A stretch of 64,000 bases of DNA, taken from positions 1-64,000 of the forward strand of contig NZ_MSYM01000001.1 of NCBI RefSeq assembly GCF_001938565.1, given 5' to 3'. This document shows positions 55,391 to 64,000 of this stretch, in pieces. Source of the stretch: Rhodoferax antarcticus ANT.BR. Its GTDB lineage: Bacteria; Pseudomonadota; Gammaproteobacteria; Burkholderiales; Burkholderiaceae_C. Positions within the stretch are counted from its first letter, which is position 1, and each line of letters opens with the position of its first letter. Below the pieces are notes generated by a model that ran no database searches, had not been told where the DNA came from, and saw only the letters and a list, made by a program, of their open reading frames with translations. The translations under genes were made by a program, and so were the position numbers.

Positions 55391-56056
55391 ATGAAAATCG
55401 TCGCTTTTGAGCGCGCCATGCAAGGTACGGGTGCGAGCCGCCGTCTGCGCATCACCGGTCGCACACCCGCCATCGTTTACGGCGGTGTTACGCCGCCCCA
55501 GATGGTCGAAGTTGACCACAACGCTTTGTGGCATGCCCTGAAAAAAGAAGCTTTCCACTCCAGCATTCTGGACATGGACATCGCCGGTACCGAACAAAAA
55601 GTTTTGTTGCGTGACGTGCAGGTGCACCCTTTCAAACAACTCGTTTTGCACGTTGATTTCCAGCGTGTAGACGCCACCACCAAGCTGCACATGAAGGTGC
55701 CACTGCACTTTGTCGGTGACGACGAGTCGGTCGCCATCAAGTCCGAAGGTTGCATTGCCAACCACGTCCTCAGTGAAATCGACGTGTTGTGCCTGCCCGC
55801 CGACCTGCCTGAATTCATCAAGGTGGACTTGAGCGGCTTGCGCAAGGGCAGTTCGCTGCACCTGCAAGACATCGCTTTGCCAAAGGGCGTCAAGGCCAGC
55901 ACCCGCGGTAGTAACAAAAATCCGGTGGTAGTGTCTGTTGTGGTGGTTGCCGCTGCTGAAGTGATTGTTGAGGCAACTCCCGCTGCTGCTGCTGCTGCCA
56001 AGCCAGCAGGCAAAGCCGACGCCAAGCCAGCCGCCAAACCCGCTGCGAAGAAATAA
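55391..56056 (+). CDS. rplY: 50S ribosomal protein L25 (CTC type)
   Basis: The 221-residue long form joins the 5S-rRNA-binding L25 domain ([18 protein letters not shown]) to a C-terminal TL5/CTC beta domain, and ends in an Ala/Lys/Pro-rich tail ([18 protein letters not shown]) that may bind rRNA. AGGAG precedes the ATG. A strong terminator follows the gene. Confidence 0.95.
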   Translation: MKIVAFERAMQGTGASRRLRITGRTPAIVYGGVTPPQMVEVDHNALWHALKKEAFHSSILDMDIAGTEQKVLLRDVQVHPFKQLVLHVDFQRVDATTKLHMKVPLHFVGDDESVAIKSEGCIANHVLSEIDVLCLPADLPEFIKVDLSGLRKGSSLHLQDIALPKGVKASTRGSNKNPVVVSVVVVAAAEVIVEATPAAAAAAKPAGKADAKPAAKPAAKK

Positions 56057-56076
56057 GTCCACACGGACTGCCCAAG

Positions 56077-56098
56077 AGCCCACTTCGGTGGGCTTTTT
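56077..56098 (+). terminator. Intrinsic terminator after rplY
   Basis: AGCCCAC, loop TTCG, GTGGGCT, then a T run: a classic tetraloop terminator 21 bp after the rplY stop and 28 bp before pth. Confidence 0.85.
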
Positions 56099-56125
56099 AA
56101 CGCCTGCAATTGCATAATCCGCACC

Positions 56126-56800
56126 ATGATTCGACTACTTGTTGGCCTGGGAAACCCCGGCCCAGACTACGACCAGACCCGCCACAATGCTGGTTTCTGG
56201 TGGCTTGATGCGGTTGCCAAGGCTTTGAACGCGCCGCTTGTCATGGACAAAAGCTACCACGGCCTAACCGCCCGAACAGTCGTCAATGGGCAAACGGTTT
56301 GGCTGCTCAAGCCCCAGACCTTTATGAACCTGAGTGGCAAATCTGTCGCAGCACTGGCCAATTTTTTCAAAATCAGTCCGCAAGAGATGCTCGTAGCGCA
56401 TGACGAGTTGGACATTGCTCCCGGCGAAGCCAAGCTCAAGCTCGGCGGCAGCCACGCCGGTCATAACGGACTGCGCGACATCCATGCGCAGTTCGGTACC
56501 GATCAATACTGGCGACTGCGCCTGGGTATCGGCCACCCGGGCAACAAGGCCGAAGTCGTGAACTGGGTACTCAAAAAACCCTCGCCAGACCACCGCATCG
56601 CCATCGAACAAAGCATTGACCGGGCTTTAACCGCACTGGCGAAGCTTTTGGTGGGCGACATGGAACAGGCCACCCGGCTGATCCACACCAGCAAGCCGCC
56701 ACGACCCAAACTACCCAGACCGACACGCCCGACGCCGACCAGCGGCACACTGGAGGCGGCAGAGCCGACTCGAACGGCTGCTGCACCCAACGTATTATGA
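56126..56800 (+). CDS. pth: Peptidyl-tRNA hydrolase
   Basis: Pth releases peptides from stalled peptidyl-tRNA. The catalytic His20 is in [14 protein letters not shown] and the other conserved residues lie in [18 protein letters not shown] [19 protein letters not shown] and HDELDIAPG. The domain is complete by about residue 190; a Pro/Arg/Thr-rich tail of about 35 residues ([18 protein letters not shown]) is extra. Its stop overlaps the next ATG (ATGA). Confidence 0.94.
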   Translation: MIRLLVGLGNPGPDYDQTRHNAGFWWLDAVAKALNAPLVMDKSYHGLTARTVVNGQTVWLLKPQTFMNLSGKSVAALANFFKISPQEMLVAHDELDIAPGEAKLKLGGSHAGHNGLRDIHAQFGTDQYWRLRLGIGHPGNKAEVVNWVLKKPSPDHRIAIEQSIDRALTALAKLLVGDMEQATRLIHTSKPPRPKLPRPTRPTPTSGTLEAAEPTRTAAAPNVL

Positions 56801-57261
56801 CCCAACAACGCTGGTTGGTTGCTTTAGTATTGATAGCTATTGGCGCATATAGCCATTGGGCTAGAGCCGAAAAAGTCTATAAATGTGGCACCACCTACAG
56901 CCAGACGCCGTGCCAGGGCAGCACCACGCTAAACGTGGACGACACCCGCGATCCGGCAGAAAAGAAACGCATGGACGCCCAAACCAAGCGTGACGCCGAA
57001 CTCGGCCAAGACATGCAGCAAAGCCGCCTGACCAACGAAGCGGCGCTGGCCGCCGAGCGCGCCCATATAGCTGACAGCGCAGCAAAACTCAAGCAAGCCC
57101 GCCAAACCGCAAAAGAACCCGCAGCCGAGCCAGTGCTGGTTTACGCCCGAAAGCCGCGCTTAAACAGGCCACACAAACCCGACGGCTTCACCGCGGTGGC
57201 ACCCGGCACGGTACAAAAAATCAGCAAGCCCCACAAGAAACGGACAGACGGCGCGCGTTAA
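56797..57261 (+). CDS. Exported DUF4124-like protein
   Basis: A 154-residue protein with a signal peptide and the DUF4124 pattern [20 protein letters not shown], then a helical basic region. Function is unknown; such proteins are periplasmic. The hydrophobic part of its signal peptide, [15 protein letters not shown], is encoded by a copy of the dispersed ~50-bp repeat in the same reading frame as in lolB. It is translationally coupled to pth. Confidence 0.75.
   Translation: MTQQRWLVALVLIAIGAYSHWARAEKVYKCGTTYSQTPCQGSTTLNVDDTRDPAEKKRMDAQTKRDAELGQDMQQSRLTNEAALAAERAHIADSAAKLKQARQTAKEPAAEPVLVYARKPRLNRPHKPDGFTAVAPGTVQKISKPHKKRTDGAR
56827..56875 (+). repeat. Dispersed ~50-bp repeat, copy encoding a signal peptide
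   Basis: ATTGATAGCTATTGGCGCAT then AGCCATTGGGCTAGAGCCGA: family signature on the plus strand, read as [14 protein letters not shown]. Confidence 0.65.
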
Positions 57262-57262
57262 T

Positions 57263-57302
57263 TGAAAAAACGCCGTTGAAAAAACCCAAGCAGTCAACGG
57301 CG
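57263..57302 (-). terminator. Terminator between convergent DUF4124 and ferredoxin genes
   Basis: CGCCGTTGA (57271-57279) faces TCAACGGCG (57294-57302). On the minus strand the stem is followed by six Ts, so it ends the ferredoxin transcript; it may also slow the convergent one. Confidence 0.7.
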
Positions 57303-57306
57303 GTGC

Positions 57307-57633
<327 letters not shown>

Positions 57634-58095
57634 TCAGGCCTGCACTTCAACTTCCGAGGTCGGATCTTCAAAGCTCTTCACGATCATGACTGGCACACCT
57701 GCGGCATGCAGCAACTCGTTGGACACCGAGCCCAGCAACGCACTGCGCAGGGTGCTGGTGCCGCTGGCACCCATCACCACCATGTCACAGCCATAGTTTT
57801 CCAGAATGTCGACCAGCGTGTGTGCGGGGTCGCCGGTCGCTACTTCGCTCTCAAAGGCGACGCCTGCTTCCCCCAGCAGAGCCTGGGCGGGCTTCAGGGT
57901 GTTGGCGCCGGCAGCGGCGCTCACCTGCTCGATCAGCTGTGGATCCTGGGTCAACATCAGCTCGTACAGACTGGCGGGCTCCTGCACATTGGCCAGCACC
58001 ACCGAGGTGTCAAGCCCGTCAGCGGCCAAGCGAATTGCCATCAAAACAGCCTCCAGTGCAGCGGCCGAGCCATCAAAGGGCAAAAGAATCTTCAT
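57634..58095 (-). CDS. Universal stress protein (UspA family)
   Basis: A 153-residue UspA-fold protein starting MKILLPFDGSAAALEA, with the nucleotide-binding GxxGxxxxxxxGS-like segment VMGASGTSTLRSALLGSVSN. The ATG at 58095 has GGAG with 6-nt spacing. It probably binds ATP and modulates stress survival. It lies between coaD and the ferredoxin gene on the same strand. Confidence 0.88.
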   Translation of the reverse strand: MKILLPFDGSAAALEAVLMAIRLAADGLDTSVVLANVQEPASLYELMLTQDPQLIEQVSAAAGANTLKPAQALLGEAGVAFESEVATGDPAHTLVDILENYGCDMVVMGASGTSTLRSALLGSVSNELLHAAGVPVMIVKSFEDPTSEVEVQA

Positions 58096-58116
58096 GGTTT
58101 TCTCCAAATAAACAGG

Positions 58117-58614
58117 TCAGGCAGCGGCACCGCCCAGTTTGTCGAGCAGCCGCTGGTTGACACCCGGCGAGACAAATTGGTCCACCTCACCACCCAGGGT
58201 GGCGATCTCGCGCACCAGTGTGCTGGAGATGAACTGGAATTTGTCGCTAGGTGCCAGAAAAATGGTTTCCACCTTGGGCATCAGGGTGCGGTTCATGCCG
58301 GCCAGTTGGAATTCGTAATCAAAGTCGGTCACAGCGCGCAAGCCGCGCACCATGCCTTTGGCGCCACTGGCGATAACAAAGTCGCGCAGCAGGCCGTGAA
58401 ACTCGGCCACCTCTACACCGGGAATATCTGCCAGCGCCACCCGCGCCATGTCAACCCGTTGCTCCACCGAAAACAGCGACTTTTTATGGTGCCCAGCCGC
58501 TACGGCAACAATCACGCGGTCAAACAACTGAGCTGCCCGACGCACGATGTCTTCGTGACCGAGTGTGATCGGATCGAACGTTCCGGGATAAACCGCTGTC
58601 AATTGATGGGGCAT
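58117..58614 (-). CDS. coaD: Phosphopantetheine adenylyltransferase
   Basis: CoaD makes dephospho-CoA from phosphopantetheine and ATP. It has the nucleotidyltransferase motif YPGTFDPITLGHEDIVRRA (TxGH box) and the C-terminal ISSTLVREIATLGGEVDQFV. Length 165 residues, normal. Confidence 0.96.
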   Translation of the reverse strand: MPHQLTAVYPGTFDPITLGHEDIVRRAAQLFDRVIVAVAAGHHKKSLFSVEQRVDMARVALADIPGVEVAEFHGLLRDFVIASGAKGMVRGLRAVTDFDYEFQLAGMNRTLMPKVETIFLAPSDKFQFISSTLVREIATLGGEVDQFVSPGVNQRLLDKLGGAAA

Positions 58615-58678
58615 GGGGCAGACCTCTCAAGCCGTGGAAAGAAATGATTATCGTGCTGCCACGCCGCTGCCAAGGTGC

Positions 58679-59308
58679 TCACACTGTGGCAGCATGGGCG
58701 CGCTGTAGCAAATGCGCGTGCACCGCTCCTGCCTTCAGGTAGCGGTAAACCTGCAGTCCGCAGGTTTGCAGGCGTTCATCGGTCCAGCGGCTAGGGGCTT
58801 CCAGGTAGACAAAGCCATCGGCTGTCACCGCTTGCCCGGCAGCTTGTACGGCCGCTTCAAACACATCTGAGTCAAATGGCGGGTCCAAAAAAATCACCTC
58901 CAGGCTGGCGGGTGAAGCCTGGCGCAGCGTCGACAGACCATCACCGCGCAACACCTGCACACCGGTCAGCTTCAATTGATCGACGATGCGCTTGAGTTGG
59001 GCTACCAAGGCCGCATCGTTTTCCACCAGCAAGACGGCCGCAGCGCCACGTGATGCGGACTCGATCCCCAGCGCGCCGGTGCCCGCAAAGGCGTCCAGGC
59101 AGCGCCAGTCGGTCAAATCCTGTCCCAGCCAGTTGAACAAGGTTTCGCGCACCCGGTCGGGTGTGGGGCGCAGGCCGGGCTTGTCGGTCACCGGCAATTT
59201 GGTGCGCTTGAGCAGGCCACCGATGATGCGCACCTCGTGGGTTTGCACAGCGCGTGGGCGCACAGGTTTGCGGTAAGGCTTGGGGGGGTCTTTTTTCATC
59301 AGCGGCAT
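58679..59308 (-). CDS. rsmD: 16S rRNA (guanine(966)-N2)-methyltransferase
   Basis: RsmD methylates G966 of 16S rRNA. It has the SAM motif CLDAFAGTGALGIESASRGA and the catalytic DPPF in VIFLDPPFDSD, with the family's RIIGGLLKRTKLPV and RPTPDRVRETLFNWL. The start is ambiguous between ATGs at 59308 and 59299; the longer frame to 59374 overlaps the M16 gene and is rejected. It lies just before coaD as in many proteobacteria. Confidence 0.92.
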   Translation of the reverse strand: MPLMKKDPPKPYRKPVRPRAVQTHEVRIIGGLLKRTKLPVTDKPGLRPTPDRVRETLFNWLGQDLTDWRCLDAFAGTGALGIESASRGAAAVLLVENDAALVAQLKRIVDQLKLTGVQVLRGDGLSTLRQASPASLEVIFLDPPFDSDVFEAAVQAAGQAVTADGFVYLEAPSRWTDERLQTCGLQVYRYLKAGAVHAHLLQRAHAATV

Positions 59309-59351
59309 GTTATCGCGTGTTTCCCACGCAAAAGGCCCGTCGGCGAATCGC

Positions 59352-60728
59352 TCAGCGGCTGGCGGGCGGACCACCTAGCACCACGGTGACCATCCTGTCT
59401 GGCTGCAGTTTGCGCCCAAACGCACTTTTGATGTCCGCCAGCGTGACTTTTTCCACCTGCTGGGTCCATACGTCGAGGTAATTGAGCGGTAAGTTGTTCC
59501 AGGCGATGTTGGCCACATTGCCGAGCAGCTTGCGGTTGCTGTCGATCAGCAGCGGGAAACCCCCCACCAGGTTGTCTTTGGCAGCCTGCAGCTCGGCCTG
59601 GGTTGGCCCGTTGGCGACAAACTTGGCCAGCACCTCGCGCGTCACCCGCACTGCCTCATCGGCCTGATCAGGCCGGGTTTGCAGGCCGACGGTGAAGGCC
59701 CCCGCATGCTTTCCAGGCGAAAACCCGCTGTAAACGCTGTAGCTCAGACCGCGCTTTTCACGCACCTCATGGGTCAGCCGCGAGACAAAGCCACCGCCGC
59801 CCAGGATGTAGTTGCCCACGGTCAAGGCAAAAAAGTCAGGGTCATCGCGTTTGAAACCCGGCTGGCCGATCAGCACATGCGCCTGCGCTGAGTCAAAGGC
59901 GATTCGTTGCTCAACCGCGCTGCCCAGCGGCTGCACCTCGGCCAGATCAGGCAGCGGCGCGCAGCCCACCACCGACGTTGGCCGTTCCTCGGCTAGGCGG
60001 CTGAGCAGTTGCTGCACCAAGGTGTCGGCCTGCGCGCGGTTGATCGCGCCCACCAGGGTGACCTTGGCGCGGCAAGGTGCAATCACCCGACCATACAGCG
60101 CCGCCATGTCGGCGACCTCAATGTTGTTCAAGCTGCTCTCGGTCATCTCATAACCATAGGGGTGCTGGCCGTAAACCGCCTGGGCAAAGGCGCGGCCAGC
60201 CAAAGTACCGGGGCGCGTGTTGGCCTCTTTCAACGCCGATTGCAGGCTGCCACGCTCGCGCTGCCAGACGTCAGCGGGAAAGGCCGGTTGCGCCAGTTGC
60301 CGGGCGGCCAAATCCACCGATCGGCCCAGCAAATCTGGGTAAGAAAGCGCGCGCAACATGAAACTCATGCGGTCGTCACCCGCATGCGCCACGAAGCTGG
60401 CACCCAGGTCAGCCCAGGCTTCGCCCAAGGCGTTTTCATCCAGCGCAGGCTCACCTGCGCCAACGCCCGCACGCACGCCTTTGCTGACCATGCTGGCGGT
60501 TGCGCTGGCGAGGCCCGCTTTATCTGCCGGGTCACGGCGGCTACCGGCGTCGAAGTCAATTTGCACGTCGAGCATCGGAATCGCCGGGCTGGGCACCAGG
60601 TAGATTTGCGCGCCGCTGGGCTGAGTCCAGTGTTCAATGGGAATGCCCGCCCACGCGAAATTTGTAAGAAATAGGCCTGTAGCCCCCGTCAGTATTGCGC
60701 GAGTAGCTAGTTTTTTTATAGTATTCAT
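59352..60728 (-). CDS. M16 peptidase-like protein without zinc motif
   Basis: A 458-residue exported protein of the pitrilysin (M16) family. The HxxEH zinc motif of active members is replaced by the segment AGLASATASMVSKG, so it is probably the non-catalytic partner of the M16 protease encoded directly upstream. Its ATG at 60726-60728 lies 21 bp beyond the start of the overlap with that gene's end. The signal peptide, TIKKLATRAILTGATGLFLT, is encoded by a copy of the dispersed ~50-bp repeat. Confidence 0.88.
   Translation of the reverse strand: MNTIKKLATRAILTGATGLFLTNFAWAGIPIEHWTQPSGAQIYLVPSPAIPMLDVQIDFDAGSRRDPADKAGLASATASMVSKGVRAGVGAGEPALDENALGEAWADLGASFVAHAGDDRMSFMLRALSYPDLLGRSVDLAARQLAQPAFPADVWQRERGSLQSALKEANTRPGTLAGRAFAQAVYGQHPYGYEMTESSLNNIEVADMAALYGRVIAPCRAKVTLVGAINRAQADTLVQQLLSRLAEERPTSVVGCAPLPDLAEVQPLGSAVEQRIAFDSAQAHVLIGQPGFKRDDPDFFALTVGNYILGGGGFVSRLTHEVREKRGLSYSVYSGFSPGKHAGAFTVGLQTRPDQADEAVRVTREVLAKFVANGPTQAELQAAKDNLVGGFPLLIDSNRKLLGNVANIAWNNLPLNYLDVWTQQVEKVTLADIKSAFGRKLQPDRMVTVVLGGPPASR
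60667..60715 (-). repeat. Dispersed ~50-bp repeat, copy encoding a signal peptide
   Basis: On the minus strand CTAGCTACTCGCGCAATACT then GGGGGCTACAGGCCTATTTC. It is read in the same frame as the lolB and DUF4124 copies, giving KLATRAILTGATGLFL. Confidence 0.65.
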
Positions 60729-60748
60729 GGGTCTTAGTAGCGGGTGCA

Positions 60749-62218
60749 TCAATGCCTGAAGCCTGCGGGTGGGGTGCGGGCCTTGCGGGTGGTGTCAAGC
60801 GGCTGAGGCAGCAGATGCGCCACGGTAAGTTGGTCGTCGCCAAAATATTGGCGCGCCACCTGCTGCACCTGTTCCGCGGTGACCGCACGCAGACGTTGCA
60901 CCAAGACATCGCCTGCATCCGTGGGCAGGCCTTGGGCCCATTGGTCGCCCAGCTCGCGCGCCTGATTGAAAAGAGAATCCAGCTTGTAGACCTCGCTGGC
61001 GACCCACTGGGTTTTGACACGCGCCAGCTCAGACTCGGTGATGCCCTCTGTGGCAATGCGCTGCACCTGCGCACGCAGCGCCAGCTCCACCTGCTCAGGG
61101 GTTTTACCCGCGGTTGGCACACCGGTCAGGATGAAGAGTTGCGGGCCACGGCCCCACAAGCCGTTGTAGGCGCCAGCGCTGTCTGCCACCCGCTGTGGGC
61201 CTTGCGTCAGGCTGCGTTCCAGACGGGCGCCCTGGTAGCCGTCCAGCACCGCTGCCAGTACCGTCAGGGCCAGCGCGTCGCTGTCGGTGGTGGCGTCTGC
61301 ACGCCATTGCAGCGACGGCACCTTGTAGGCCAGCACCACGTTGGCTTGCTCAGCAGGCGCCTTGAAATCCAGCCGCTTGATACCCGCCTGAGCAGGCTCG
61401 ACGCGGGGTTTGCGCTGCGGCACGGCGCGCGTGGGCAGGCTGCCGTAATACTTGTCGGCCAGTGCGCGCACCCGGGCCACGTCCACATCGCCCGCCACCA
61501 CCACTGCCGCATTGGCGGGCACGTACCAGCGCTTGTAGAAGGCGCGGGCGTCGTCAGGTGTCAGAGCTTGCAGGTCACTCATCCAGCCAACAATCGGGCG
61601 GCGGTACGGAGAAGCTACAAAGACAGTAGCATTCAGCGCTTCATACATAAGGGCTTGCGGGTTATCTTCTGTGCGAAGGCGACGCTCCTCCTTGACCACT
61701 TCGAGCTCTTTCTTAAACTCCGCGTCGGGCCACTGGCTGTGCGCAAATCGGTCTGACTCCAGGCGCATCATGTCTTCCAGGCGCGCCACTGGCACCATCT
61801 GGTAGTAGCCGGTGTAGTCAAGGCTGGTGAAAGCGTTGTCGCGCCCACCCAAAGCCGCCACGCGGCGCGAGAACTCACCGGCGGGCACCTTGGGTGTGCC
61901 TTTGAACATCATGTGTTCCAGCACGTGCGCCACGCCTGAGGTGCCGTCCACCTCGTCCATCGAACCTACCCGCACCCACAGCATATGTACTGCCGTGGGG
62001 GAGCGCCGATCCGGCTTGACGATCAGCGTCATGCCGTTGGCCAGGGTGAATTGCTGGGCGCGCGTGGCCTCAACAGGGCTGGCGCTGGCCGCCGGGGCGA
62101 TGGGCACGGGGGCGACTTGCGCAACGGCCGGATGGGTGAAAAACATCGCTATCAACGCTGGCAAAAGGCAACGAGTGGCAACACAAAAAGGCGTGACAAA
62201 GGGGGGTTGGCGTTTCAT
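60749..62218 (-). CDS. M16 family zinc protease (exported)
   Basis: A 489-residue protein with a signal peptide (LLPALIAMFFTHPAVAQ) and the inverted zinc motif HVLEHMMFKGT (HxxEH) with the downstream glutamate in KELEVVKEERRLR. It is the catalytic member of a two-gene M16 pair, the second gene being directly downstream. The ATG at 62216-62218 is chosen; divergent from ftsY with only 29 bp between the two starts. Substrates are unknown. Confidence 0.92.
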   Translation of the reverse strand: MKRQPPFVTPFCVATRCLLPALIAMFFTHPAVAQVAPVPIAPAASASPVEATRAQQFTLANGMTLIVKPDRRSPTAVHMLWVRVGSMDEVDGTSGVAHVLEHMMFKGTPKVPAGEFSRRVAALGGRDNAFTSLDYTGYYQMVPVARLEDMMRLESDRFAHSQWPDAEFKKELEVVKEERRLRTEDNPQALMYEALNATVFVASPYRRPIVGWMSDLQALTPDDARAFYKRWYVPANAAVVVAGDVDVARVRALADKYYGSLPTRAVPQRKPRVEPAQAGIKRLDFKAPAEQANVVLAYKVPSLQWRADATTDSDALALTVLAAVLDGYQGARLERSLTQGPQRVADSAGAYNGLWGRGPQLFILTGVPTAGKTPEQVELALRAQVQRIATEGITESELARVKTQWVASEVYKLDSLFNQARELGDQWAQGLPTDAGDVLVQRLRAVTAEQVQQVARQYFGDDQLTVAHLLPQPLDTTRKARTPPAGFRH

Positions 62219-62247
62219 AGAATGCTGTGATACCACGAAACCCCAAA

Positions 62248-63369
62248 ATGTTCAGCTTCTTCAAAAAAAAATCCCCCGCACCGCCCGCCGTCACGCCGCC
62301 AGCACCTGAAGCCCCGCCAAGCGTTTCAGCACCCGTTTTACCAGCCGCGCCAGCAGAGCCCGCCGCGTTGATCGTGCCCAGCAACCTGGTAATGGCCCCC
62401 ACTGCGACTGCGCCCGCTGCACCACCGGTGCGCAGTTCCTGGATGGCCAAGCTCAAGACCGGGCTGCGCAAAACCGGGACCAGTATTGCCACGGTGTTCA
62501 CCGGCACGCAAATTGACGACGCACTCTATGAAGACCTGGAAAGCGCCCTGCTGATGGCCGACACCGGTGTCAAAGCCACTGAACACTTGCTGGAAGACCT
62601 TAAGCGCCGGGTCAAGGACAGTAAAACGACTGACCCGACCGCCGTCAAGGGGCTGCTGGTGCAGTCGCTGGCCGCGCTGCTGGCACCGTTGCAAAAACCC
62701 TTGCGCATCGGCCAGTACACACCCACGGTGATCATGGTCACAGGGGTCAACGGCGCAGGCAAAACCACCTCGATTGGCAAACTCACCCGGCATTTGGCCA
62801 GCGAAGGCGCCACCGTGCTGCTGGCGGCAGCCGACACCTTCCGGGCGGCGGCCAAGGAGCAATTGGGGGTGTGGGCTGACCGCAACACCGTGGACATCAT
62901 CAGCCAGGAAGGTGGCGACCCGGCCGCGGTGGCGTTTGATGCGGTAAGTGCGGGCAAAGCGCGTGGCCGCGATGTGGTGCTGGTGGATACCGCTGGGCGG
63001 CTTCCAACCCAGTTGCACCTGATGGAGGAACTGAAAAAAATCAAGCGGGTGATTCAAAAAACCGGCCCGCTGCAAGACCTGGGAAACACCACCAGCCAAA
63101 GCGCCAACAGCGTGCCACCGCATGAAATTTTGCTGGTGATTGACGGCAACACCGGCCAGAATGCGCTCAGCCAGGTGAAGGCTTTTGACGACATTTTGGG
63201 GCTGACTGGCCTGATCGTGACCAAACTCGACGGCACCGCCAAGGGCGGCGTGCTGGCAGCCATTGCGCGTGAGCGGCCGCTTCCGGTGTACTTCATTGGG
63301 GTGGGTGAAAAGCTGGAAGACCTGGAGACCTTCAACGCGCAGGAGTTCGCGCAGGCCTTGCTTTCTTGA
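62248..63369 (+). CDS. ftsY: Signal recognition particle receptor FtsY
   Basis: FtsY docks ribosome-SRP complexes at the membrane. The SRP GTPase motifs are GVNGAGKTTSIGKL (G1), DTAGRLPTQLHLMEELKKI (G3) and TKLDGTAKGGVLAA (G4), preceded by the N-terminal helical domain. The N-terminus has a basic start (MFSFFKKKS) and a Pro/Ala-rich linker. A short insertion DLGNTTSQSANSVPPHE lies before LLVIDGNTGQ. The ATG at 62248 is chosen. Confidence 0.95.
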   Translation: MFSFFKKKSPAPPAVTPPAPEAPPSVSAPVLPAAPAEPAALIVPSNLVMAPTATAPAAPPVRSSWMAKLKTGLRKTGTSIATVFTGTQIDDALYEDLESALLMADTGVKATEHLLEDLKRRVKDSKTTDPTAVKGLLVQSLAALLAPLQKPLRIGQYTPTVIMVTGVNGAGKTTSIGKLTRHLASEGATVLLAAADTFRAAAKEQLGVWADRNTVDIISQEGGDPAAVAFDAVSAGKARGRDVVLVDTAGRLPTQLHLMEELKKIKRVIQKTGPLQDLGNTTSQSANSVPPHEILLVIDGNTGQNALSQVKAFDDILGLTGLIVTKLDGTAKGGVLAAIARERPLPVYFIGVGEKLEDLETFNAQEFAQALLS

Positions 63370-63457
63370 CAAATACGTCGCGTATATGCCGATTACTGTC
63401 TTGCCGGGCAAGACCCGCCATTTGAAAATACGCTGCAGGTAGTACATTCTCAACCTT

Positions 63458-64000
63458 ATGGCCATCACCGAAACAATGCCGCTCAGCATGCCTGCCAGCA
63501 CCTTGCCGGGTCTGGGGCGCACGCTGGTCATGGCGGGCAAGCTTGATCTGAAGTTTGCCGAAGACATTTTCCGCAAGGCGCAAGCCAAGCGGTCGAGCTT
63601 CATTGCCGAGCTCACCGGCTCGGGCGCGGTTTCGGCCACCGACTTGGCGCAGACACTGTCGCTGGCGTTTGCGGTGCCGATCATCGACCTGGACGCGATC
63701 AACCCGCAACTGTTACCGCATGGTTTGCTGGACAACAAAATTTGTCAGGACTTTCGACTGGTGGTGCTGGGCAAGCGGCAAAACCGGCTAATCGTGGCCA
63801 CCGCCGACCCGTCTGACCAGCAAGCTGCTGAAAAAATCAAATTTTCCACCCGTCAAAGTGTCGACTGGGTGGTGGCTGAGTACGACAAGCTGCTCAAGCT
63901 GGTGTCCAGCAACACGCTGAGTGCCTCGGAAACCATCGACAACATCATTGGTGAGAATTTCGAATTTGACGACCTGGTGACCGAGCAGGTCAACGACAGT
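63458..64000 (+). CDS. pilB: Type IV pilus assembly ATPase PilB, N-terminal part (cut by window edge)
   Basis: The open frame of 181 codons begins MAITETMPLSMPASTLPGLG and contains the MshEN/T2SSE N-terminal domain (LDLKFAEDIFRKAQAKRSSF, FAVPIIDLDAINPQLLP, VVLGKRQNRLIVATADPSD). The Walker motifs would lie outside the window. PilB powers pilus extension. Assignment as PilB rather than GspE or MshE rests on the overall N-terminal pattern. Confidence 0.8.
   Translation, partial: MAITETMPLSMPASTLPGLGRTLVMAGKLDLKFAEDIFRKAQAKRSSFIAELTGSGAVSATDLAQTLSLAFAVPIIDLDAINPQLLPHGLLDNKICQDFRLVVLGKRQNRLIVATADPSDQQAAEKIKFSTRQSVDWVVAEYDKLLKLVSSNTLSASETIDNIIGENFEFDDLVTEQVNDS

Noticed and set aside
61610..61665. 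Copy of the ~50-bp repeat inside the M16 protease
   Set aside because: The match is short and the encoded LMYEALNATVF is usual for the family.
62338..63738. 466-codon minus-strand frame opposite ftsY and pilB start
   Set aside because: Covers two conserved genes on the other strand and shows no domain.

Overview
The window reads as a betaproteobacterial chromosome of the order Burkholderiales, most like Comamonadaceae of the Rhodoferax/Polaromonas type. The grounds are gene order (mutM - TPR protein - lolB - ispE - tRNA-Gln - prs - rplY - pth, and rsmD - coaD - ferredoxin), long QueF, HrcA and RapZ proteins, high-GC codon use, and a dispersed repeat of about 50 bp that I associate with this family from memory. 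No rRNA, CRISPR array or complete insertion sequence was seen.

Left core region (1-21,300). The window opens inside an IS1634-type transposase. Then come a FAD amino-acid oxidase/dehydrogenase, an FMN alpha-hydroxy-acid dehydrogenase, a large Pat/PatZ-type ligase-acetyltransferase, DinB, a PAS-GGDEF-EAL protein, an exported MsrB, QueF, and a peroxide-defence block (yaaA divergent from ahpC-ahpF, with an OxyR-like palindrome between them). An aldehyde dehydrogenase with its DUF779 partner lies behind a sigma-54-like promoter, followed by valS (flanked by two REP-like palindromes and carrying two in-frame insertions), tusA and cysM.

Integrated element (21,351-40,466). A 61-bp direct repeat of the 3' end of tRNA-Leu(CAA) bounds a 19-kb island with a tyrosine integrase at its right end. 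Inside both ends lie spaced copies of a 10-bp sequence (2 left, 4 right) that look like arm-type Int sites, and the right end has a perfect IHF consensus. The core genes are integrase, AlpA-like regulator, a split primase/helicase pair and a small terminase subunit, which resembles a phage satellite (PICI/P4-like). The cargo is a type I restriction-modification system with a toxin-antitoxin operon between hsdS and hsdR, a second HigBA-like pair with a frameshifted toxin, an SRAP/YedK abasic-site protein, a two-gene cassette (membrane-associated PD-(D/E)XK-like protein plus ankyrin protein), and about 1.1 kb of non-coding DNA made of hairpin modules whose stems covary.

Scar next to the element (40,500-42,400). 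A doubly frameshifted diaminopimelate dehydrogenase, a fragment resembling the end of an EamA/DMT transporter, and an internally deleted ISL3 element that keeps both inverted repeats.

Right core region (42,500-64,000). tRNA(CAU), hrcA, nadK-recN-rapZ, mutY, a dynamin-like GTPase, mutM, a TPR protein, lolB, ispE, tRNA-Gln, prs, rplY, pth, a DUF4124 protein, ferredoxin, UspA, coaD, rsmD, two M16 peptidase-family proteins, ftsY and the start of pilB.

The most unexpected pattern is the ~50-bp repeat. Besides intergenic copies it sits in frame inside genes: it supplies the signal peptide or lipobox of three exported proteins (LolB, the DUF4124 protein, the M16 homologue), the linker before the clamp-binding tail of DinB, and probably a segment of RecN. 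Other palindromic repeats appear in frame in HsdR and ValS.
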